A stretch of DNA of 64,000 nucleotides from Bacteroidia bacterium (GTDB lineage: Bacteria; Bacteroidota; Bacteroidia; Bacteroidales; CAJPTX01), in NCBI GenBank assembly GCA_002749065.1, contig PDTX01000004.1, positions 62,001-126,000 of the forward strand, read 5' to 3'. Both the position numbers and the translations under genes were made by a program. Under the pieces are notes generated by a model. The model was not told where the DNA came from. It was given only the letters and a program-made list of their open reading frames with translations, and searched no databases. Within the stretch, counting starts at the first letter, position 1; every line of letters begins with the position of its first letter. Shown piece after piece: positions 59,195 through 64,000 of the stretch.

Positions 59195-60316
59195 ATGCTT
59201 TTACACCGATGGGTTTCCTTTTTCCCCTGTAGGCTGTGGCCGCTGGCCCTGCTGCTGCTGGTACCCGGCATCTCGCTGGCGGGGGGCGCCGAGGAGGGGG
59301 AGCTGCGGGTCGTGGTCATCGACCCCGGGCATGGGGGGAAGGACCCCGGGACGCACGGCCGGGTGGCCAAGGAGAAGGACGTGGTCCTGTCGGTGGGCCT
59401 CAAGCTGGGCAAGCTCATCGAGGAGAATTTCCCGAAGGTGAAGGTGGTCTACACGCGGAAGACGGACGTGTTCATCGAGCTCAACCGCCGGGCCGAGATC
59501 GCCAACGAGGCGAAGGCCGACCTGTTCATCTCCATACACGCCAACTCGGCCCCCTCGCACGTCCGGGGGGCAGAGACCTTCGTGATGGGCCTGCACACCA
59601 CCAAGTCGAACTTCGAGGTGGCCCAGCGGGAGAACGCGGTCATCACCTACGAGAGCGACTACACGCGGAAGTACGAGGGCTACGACCCCCACTCGCCCGA
59701 GAGCTTCATCATCTTCTCCCTCATACAGAACGTATTCCTGAACCAGAGCCTGGAGTTCGCCTCGGCCGTCCAGCGGCAGTTCACCGACGTGCTGCTGCGC
59801 CACGACCGCGGGGTGAAGCAGGCGGGCTTCCTGGTGCTGTACAAGAGCTCGATGCCCTCGGTGCTCATCGAGCTGGGCTTCCTGACGCACCGGCAGGAGG
59901 AGAAGTTCCTGGTCTCGAAGGAGGGGCAGGACAAGATGGCCCGGGCCATCTTCACGGCCTTCAGCGACTACAAGAAGGTGCGGGATGCCCGGGCCGCGGC
60001 CCATAAGGCCCGGGAGAAGGCCAAGGCCGAGGAGGCCGCGCCCAGCAAGCCGGAGCCCAGCAAGCCGGCGGCCAAGGACGGGAGGAGGATAGAGTTCCGC
60101 GTGCAGGTGGCGACCATACGCCACCCCCTGGGCAAGGGGCATAGGCTGCGCCGCGAGTTCCCCAGGCTGCTCGAGGAGAAGGACGGCCCGTCCTACCGCT
60201 ACTACTCGCACCGCACGGCGAGCTTCGACGAGGCGCAACGGATGCTGCAGCAGGTCCAGAAGACCTGCCCGGACGCCTTCCTGGTGGTCTTCGAGGACGG
60301 TGTGCGCCGGAAGTGA
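59195..60316 (+). CDS. N-acetylmuramoyl-L-alanine amidase
   Basis: 373 residues. Signal peptide (PLALLLLVPGISLAGG), Amidase_3 catalytic domain with zinc ligands in VVIDPGHGGKDPG, KEKDVVLSVG and LFISIHANSAPS, catalytic Glu in PSVLIELGFLTHRQEE, a Lys/Ala/Pro-rich linker (residues about 265-300) and a C-terminal SPOR-like domain (FRVQVATIRHPLGKG). It cuts stem peptides from septal or periplasmic glycan. ATG 59195 is the start; TTG precedes it. mlaD-type gene follows by 47 nt. Confidence 0.92.
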   Translation: MLLHRWVSFFPCRLWPLALLLLVPGISLAGGAEEGELRVVVIDPGHGGKDPGTHGRVAKEKDVVLSVGLKLGKLIEENFPKVKVVYTRKTDVFIELNRRAEIANEAKADLFISIHANSAPSHVRGAETFVMGLHTTKSNFEVAQRENAVITYESDYTRKYEGYDPHSPESFIIFSLIQNVFLNQSLEFASAVQRQFTDVLLRHDRGVKQAGFLVLYKSSMPSVLIELGFLTHRQEEKFLVSKEGQDKMARAIFTAFSDYKKVRDARAAAHKAREKAKAEEAAPSKPEPSKPAAKDGRRIEFRVQVATIRHPLGKGHRLRREFPRLLEEKDGPSYRYYSHRTASFDEAQRMLQQVQKTCPDAFLVVFEDGVRRK

Positions 60317-60363
60317 GGATGGAGCGAGGATTGATAGGGTCGTAGGACGGACATAGTTTAGCA

Positions 60364-61266
60364 ATGGAAAAGAAGTCAAAGCAATACTGGCTGATAGGCC
60401 TCTTCACGGTGGTGATTCTGGCCTTCTTCGGGGTGTTCTTCAACTACCTGAAGGGGCGGAATGTGTTCAAGAGCGTGGTGCACTACTACGTGTACTTCGA
60501 CGGGGTGGAGGGGCTCTACAAGAGCAACAAGGTGCTCATAAACGGCATGCGCGTCGGGGATGTCTCGGACATCAGCTTCGCGCCGGACCACTCGGGCCGC
60601 CTGCTGGTGGAGCTACGCCTGCCGCCGACGGTGGACCTGCCCCTGGGCACGCGGGCGAGCATCGTGAATACCGGGATGCTCGGGGGGCGGATGGTGAAGC
60701 TCAGCGATGCCTACGGGCCGGGGCCATACCTCCGCGACGGGGACACGATAGCGGGCTTCACCGAGCAGTCCATCGCGCAGGTGATGGACACGCAGATGAC
60801 CCCCATCATGCAGAACGTGGATACGCTGATCGTGAACCTGAAGCACCTGACGGGGTGGGTGAACGCCACGATGACGGATGAGGCGCGGGGGCAGGTACTG
60901 GGCATTCTGGCCGATGCGGCGGGCTCTACGCAGAAGCTGAACCGGGCGATGGACCAGCTGCCCGCCCTGCTGCGGGAGGTCAACGCGACGGTGAAGGAGG
61001 GGCAGCTGGCGATGAGCAAGGCGGGGAGCATCGCCGACAGCATCAACGCGATGAACCTGGTGGCCATGTCGCGGCGCTTCGACAGCGTGATGGGCAACCT
61101 CGCCCGGCTGACGGCGCAGCTGGCCGACAGCACCAGCTCGCTGGGCCGCTTGACCACGCAGGACAGGCTGTACCAGGATGTGGATAGGGCGGTGCGCAGC
61201 CTCGACAGCCTGGTGGTGGACCTGAAGAGGAACCCCGGGCGCTACGTCAAGCTGTCGCTCTGGTAG
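60364..61266 (+). CDS. MlaD/MCE family protein
   Basis: 300 residues. N-terminal membrane anchor (YWLIGLFTVVILAFFGVFFNYL), MCE domain at about residues 35-115 (HYYVYFDGVEGLYKSNKVLING, VGDVSDISF, LPLGTRASIVNTGMLGGRMVKL) and a long helical C-terminal part. MCE proteins shuttle lipids between membranes. The permease and ATPase genes of a Mla system are not adjacent. It probably shares a transcript with the amidase gene; the same pair is common in Bacteroidetes. Confidence 0.9.
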   Translation: MEKKSKQYWLIGLFTVVILAFFGVFFNYLKGRNVFKSVVHYYVYFDGVEGLYKSNKVLINGMRVGDVSDISFAPDHSGRLLVELRLPPTVDLPLGTRASIVNTGMLGGRMVKLSDAYGPGPYLRDGDTIAGFTEQSIAQVMDTQMTPIMQNVDTLIVNLKHLTGWVNATMTDEARGQVLGILADAAGSTQKLNRAMDQLPALLREVNATVKEGQLAMSKAGSIADSINAMNLVAMSRRFDSVMGNLARLTAQLADSTSSLGRLTTQDRLYQDVDRAVRSLDSLVVDLKRNPGRYVKLSLW

Positions 61267-61308
61267 GCTTGCGCCCCGGCCCGCGTCGCGCCGTTGGCCC
61301 GTATCCGG

Positions 61309-62001
61309 CTACCGGTATTGCCGCAGGTGGGCCTTCCGCTCGTCGGGTATACGCCAGCTCTCCCGGGCCTTCTGTATGGCCTTGCGCCTGACCCACTCCT
61401 CGAGCTGTGGTATGTGGGCTACGGCCTCGTCCCACTGGTGGGTGAGGGCCTCGGCCCAGAACCAGGCTTGGCCCATGCGGACGTAGTACTCGGGGCGTTT
61501 GAGCTCGGCGATGGTGCTGAGTAGCCCGGGCTGGAGCGGGCCCTTGAGGTAGTGCTTCATGAGCATGACCAGGGCGAAGCGGACGGTGTACTCGTGGGGG
61601 TTGCTGAGCCACTCGAGGAGGTGGGGGTAGAAGAAGTCGGCTTGCCTGCTGATGGCCACGGGCGCGAAGGAGTCGCAGGTGGCCCAGTTGTCGAGGTGGG
61701 GGAGGTAGGCCTGGATGTGGGCCTGGGCCACTTCGGGGTCCTTGGTCTGCCCGATGATGCAGCCGTGCAGCAGCTGCTCCTCGAAGTAGCGGTGGGCTGG
61801 CCGCGCGATGTAGGGCTCGCAGTCGTAGGCCCGGAGGTAGCCCTTGGCGAGGGCCCGCACCTGGGGTACGCGCACGCCCAGGAGGCAGTCCGGGTCGACG
61901 GTGGGTAGGAGCTTGAGGTTGAAGCTGCGGTAGGTGGCCTCGGCGTGCTGGTGGAGGTCGCGGTGCACGATGGCGGGTGTGAGCTCGGGTTTGGGCATCA
62001 T
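61309..62001 (-). CDS. AlkD-like DNA alkylation repair protein
   Basis: 230 residues, all-helical HEAT-like repeats. Visible AlkD active-site neighbours: LDNWATCDSFAP (Trp and Asp) and YYVRMGQAWFWAEALTH (late Trp). Family members excise bulky or positively charged alkylated bases. There is no promoter element recognised upstream; the pflX-like gene ends 53 nt before it on the same strand. Confidence 0.88.
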   Translation of the reverse strand: MMPKPELTPAIVHRDLHQHAEATYRSFNLKLLPTVDPDCLLGVRVPQVRALAKGYLRAYDCEPYIARPAHRYFEEQLLHGCIIGQTKDPEVAQAHIQAYLPHLDNWATCDSFAPVAISRQADFFYPHLLEWLSNPHEYTVRFALVMLMKHYLKGPLQPGLLSTIAELKRPEYYVRMGQAWFWAEALTHQWDEAVAHIPQLEEWVRRKAIQKARESWRIPDERKAHLRQYR

Positions 62002-62054
62002 GGTCCTGTATCTCCGTCTTTAGTTGAAAAATCCATCCGTTTTACGTGTACGAA

Positions 62055-62996
62055 TCAATGGGTGCTGCCGAAGGGGTCCGCCTCGCTGAAGTCGGGGGTG
62101 TAGTGCCCCTGCGAGGAGAAGTCCTGGGTGAAGCCCTGGTGCATCCCCAGCTCGTGGAGGGTTGCCAGGGCCTGCCGGTACTCCGCCGGGGTGATGCCGC
62201 GGGCGAGCTCGGGGTGGCGGTCTGCGCGTAGGTTTTCCGGCGGGGTGTACTGGCTCATGAGGGATACGGGGAGCGCGGGGCCGAGCTCCGCCCAGAGGTT
62301 GAACAGGGCGGCGCGGGTGTTCTCCGCCTGGCCGGGTAGGACGAGGTGCCGCACCAGGAGCCCCCGTCGGGCAATTCCCCGCTCGTCGAGCTGGAGGCCC
62401 GTGCCGACCTGGCTCGCCATGCGGCCTATCGCGCTGAGGGCGTGGTCGGGGTAGCCGGGGGCGTGGGATAGCTCGTGGGCGAGGGCGGGGGAGGCGTACT
62501 TGTAGTCGGGGAGGTAGATGTCCACCAGCCCCTCGAGGGTGTCGAGGGCGGCGGGGCTGTCGTAGCCGCCGGTGTTGTAGACGATGGTGGGGCGGTAGCC
62601 GTCGCGGTGTAGCTGGCCGATGAGCTCGGGGAGGTGGGGGATGTAGGGGGTGGGGGAGACCAGGCCGAGGGTGTCGCATCTCCCGTCCATCCGCCCGTCC
62701 GCATCCTCTGGCTGGAGGAGCGGCTCGAGGCGGGCGAGGAGCTCCGGCACGGTGCAGCGATGGGGGGTGAGGGCGGTCCGTGGGGCGCTGATTTGGTGGT
62801 TCTGGCAGTAGATGCAGCGGAGGTTGCATCCGGCGAAGAAGACGTTGACCACGCCGCTTGGTCCGCCGAGGACGGGTTCCTCGCCGGTGTGGCGGCAGAC
62901 GCTGGCCACGTAGAGGTGCTGGTCTATGCCGCAGCGGCCGGGCCGGGTGCGCCGGTCGGTCTGGCAACGGTGGGCGCAGAGCGTGCAGCTGTCCAT
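62055..62996 (-). CDS. PflX-like radical SAM protein
   Basis: 313 residues. The N-terminus has an extra cysteine set (CTLCAHRCQTD, GRCG) and the radical SAM cluster is in FFAGCNLRCIYCQNHQIS (CxxxCxxC). HTGEEPVLGGPSGVVNVFF just before and LVSPTPYIPHLPELI later match the COG1313/PflX family, related to glycyl-radical activating enzymes but of unknown substrate. It is followed 8 nt upstream (minus strand order) by the HRDC/HTH gene. Confidence 0.85.
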   Translation of the reverse strand: MDSCTLCAHRCQTDRRTRPGRCGIDQHLYVASVCRHTGEEPVLGGPSGVVNVFFAGCNLRCIYCQNHQISAPRTALTPHRCTVPELLARLEPLLQPEDADGRMDGRCDTLGLVSPTPYIPHLPELIGQLHRDGYRPTIVYNTGGYDSPAALDTLEGLVDIYLPDYKYASPALAHELSHAPGYPDHALSAIGRMASQVGTGLQLDERGIARRGLLVRHLVLPGQAENTRAALFNLWAELGPALPVSLMSQYTPPENLRADRHPELARGITPAEYRQALATLHELGMHQGFTQDFSSQGHYTPDFSEADPFGSTH

Positions 62997-63003
62997 GGGG
63001 CTA

Positions 63004-64000
63004 CTACCAGCGGCTGATGACGGGGTAGCTGAAGGCGGTGCGCACCCACTGGAGCTGGCCGTAGGTGAAGCGGGGGTGTCGCCGGATGCGCTCGGAGAGG
63101 GGGGCCTCGGGGTAGAGCTCGAAGTCGGTGCGGAGGGTGGCGATGTCGTCTGCGGTGAGCAGCTCGTCTATGCTGATGCGGCTTTCGCGGAGGAGCCGGC
63201 AGATGTGGTTTGCGATGGTCTTGTCGGTGATGCCGCGCTCCCTGGCGATGGTCTCGGGCGTTCTCCCCTGCCTGAGCAGCTCGAGGGTGTGGAGGTAGCT
63301 CTTCGCCCGGGGGGGCTTGGTCTCCGTGCCGGGTCCTTGCTCGTGTGTGTGCTGCGCGGCTTGCTCGAAATCCGCCTGCTCCCGCTGTATCAGCTCGAGG
63401 AGCTCCATGCCGTGCGTGCGGAGGGTCTCGCTGGGTAGGCGGGGTATGCTGCGTAGGCCGTCGAGGGTGGTGGGGGCGTGCTCGGCCAGCGCGTAGAGCG
63501 CGGCGCGGTTGAGAATCTGCCCGGGCCGGATGGGGTCGCCGGTCTGCTGGGCGATTTCCTGGGCCTTCTGCTCGCGCCACTGCTCCAGCTTCTGGATGAG
63601 CGTATCGGCCAGGCTCTCCGCGCTCCTGCCGGTGGCGTGGGGGTGCTCGCCCATGCGGGCCAGGGCGCGGGCCTTGGTGTACCGCTCGATGGTGAAGCCG
63701 TTGGCGCAGGCGATGGAGCATTCGTGCTTCTCGCTGATGCGCTCCTTGAGCTCCTGGAGGCGTGCGGCCAGGGTCTCGTTCTTGCGGTCCACGCGGCTGG
63801 GGGTGAGCTGCTCGAGCAGGCCGTCGTCGAGCAGGTCGAGGACGTAGCTGGTGGCGCTGGCGACGCGGTCCTGGAGGGTCTCGTTGCTGCCGATGGAGGG
63901 GTTGTGGGCCAGGAGGGTGCGGAGCTGCTGGCGGAAGCGCTGCATGTGCCCCTCGAGGGAGTGGAGGGTGCTCTCCACGCTGCGGAGGCGCTGGTGGTTG
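63004..64000 (-). CDS. C-terminal part of HRDC plus helix-turn-helix protein (cut by window edge)
   Basis: At least 330 residues; the frame stays open to the window end, so the N-terminus is missing and the GTG at 63978 is probably internal. Seen: an HRDC-like helical domain (ILNRAALYALAEHAPTTLDGL, RSIPRLPSETLRTHG) and a C-terminal helix-turn-helix unit (HTLELLRQGRTPETIARERG, ITDKTIANHICRLL, RISIDELL). These are the C-terminal modules of large Bacteroidetes PIF1- or RecQ-like helicases; the ATPase domain would lie outside the window. Confidence 0.7.
   Translation of the reverse strand, partial: NHQRLRSVESTLHSLEGHMQRFRQQLRTLLAHNPSIGSNETLQDRVASATSYVLDLLDDGLLEQLTPSRVDRKNETLAARLQELKERISEKHECSIACANGFTIERYTKARALARMGEHPHATGRSAESLADTLIQKLEQWREQKAQEIAQQTGDPIRPGQILNRAALYALAEHAPTTLDGLRSIPRLPSETLRTHGMELLELIQREQADFEQAAQHTHEQGPGTETKPPRAKSYLHTLELLRQGRTPETIARERGITDKTIANHICRLLRESRISIDELLTADDIATLRTDFELYPEAPLSERIRRHPRFTYGQLQWVRTAFSYPVISRW

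Noticed and set aside
1..64000. Mobile elements, CRISPR arrays, prophage or defence islands
   Set aside because: No transposase, integrase, cas, toxin-antitoxin or restriction genes, and no spaced repeats were seen; the gene content is core metabolism and envelope biogenesis.

Overview
This 64 kb window is a compact, GC-rich (roughly 60-65 % by eye) stretch of a bacterial chromosome from the phylum Bacteroidota, probably order Bacteroidales and close to the Porphyromonadaceae. The evidence is a fused MurF-Alr protein, a short RpoD of the Bacteroides type, Rho with a long disordered insertion, an RprY-type response regulator, the porG-uppS-bamA-skp-skp-murI block known from Porphyromonas gingivalis, a P. 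gingivalis-style 4-hydroxybutyrate/butyrate pathway, and repeated promoter elements of the Bacteroidetes form TAnnTTTG, three of them with a TTTG about 19-20 bp upstream. I see no prophage, insertion sequence, CRISPR array or integron. It reads as core genome, with about 50 protein genes and two tRNA genes.

Layout. 0-5.5 kb: nadB, gpmA, pepT, a TlyA-type rRNA methyltransferase and a small lipoprotein. 5.5-10.8 kb (minus strand): rho, a lipoprotein, a PlsC-like acyltransferase, an orphan purS, thiG and thiE. 10.8-17.9 kb (minus): guaB followed by a tightly overlapping envelope-chaperone run (two-parvulin PPIase, SurA-like lipoprotein, SurA, OstA-like protein). 18-24 kb: lptB, a thioesterase, elbB, a PIN-PhoH ATPase, a lysine/glutamate-rich coiled-coil exported protein and an Ldh2-type dehydrogenase. 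24-29 kb: rpoD, dapF, murF-alr. 29-33 kb: rsmE, an rprY with a degenerate receiver, a GH16-fold protein lacking the acid/base glutamate, and nadK. 33-39 kb: porG, uppS, bamA, two skp genes, murI. 39-43 kb: an orphan CoA-transferase B subunit, then acyl-CoA dehydrogenase and etfB-etfA. 43-50 kb: a propeller-like lipoprotein, gcvP, a nitroreductase, rbfA, a methyltransferase, a LolC/E-type permease and two tandem tRNA-Asp genes. 50.8-56.3 kb: abfD, a 4-hydroxybutyrate CoA-transferase, 4-hydroxybutyrate dehydrogenase and succinyl-CoA reductase. 56.4-64 kb: lptD with a histidine-rich N-terminus, an amidase, an MCE protein, an AlkD-like glycosylase, a PflX-like radical SAM protein and the C-terminal part of an HRDC/HTH protein cut by the window edge.

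How the genes work together. Two themes dominate. (1) Envelope biogenesis: LptB, LptD and the OstA-like protein (LPS transport), SurA-family chaperones, two Skp proteins and BamA (outer-membrane protein folding), PorG (type IX secretion), UppS, MurF-Alr, MurI and DapF (peptidoglycan), LolC/E-like and MCE proteins (lipid and lipoprotein traffic). (2) Fermentation: the two gene sets at 39-43 kb and 51-56 kb together encode succinyl-CoA to succinate semialdehyde to 4-hydroxybutyrate to 4-hydroxybutyryl-CoA to crotonyl-CoA to butyryl-CoA. The EtfB is of the type linked to electron bifurcation. The most interesting departures from the norm are the LptD histidine comb, the non-phosphorylatable-looking RprY, the GH16 pseudoenzyme, the orphan PurS and orphan CoA-transferase subunit, and a promoter nested against the 5' arm of a terminator in the 4-hydroxybutyrate locus.
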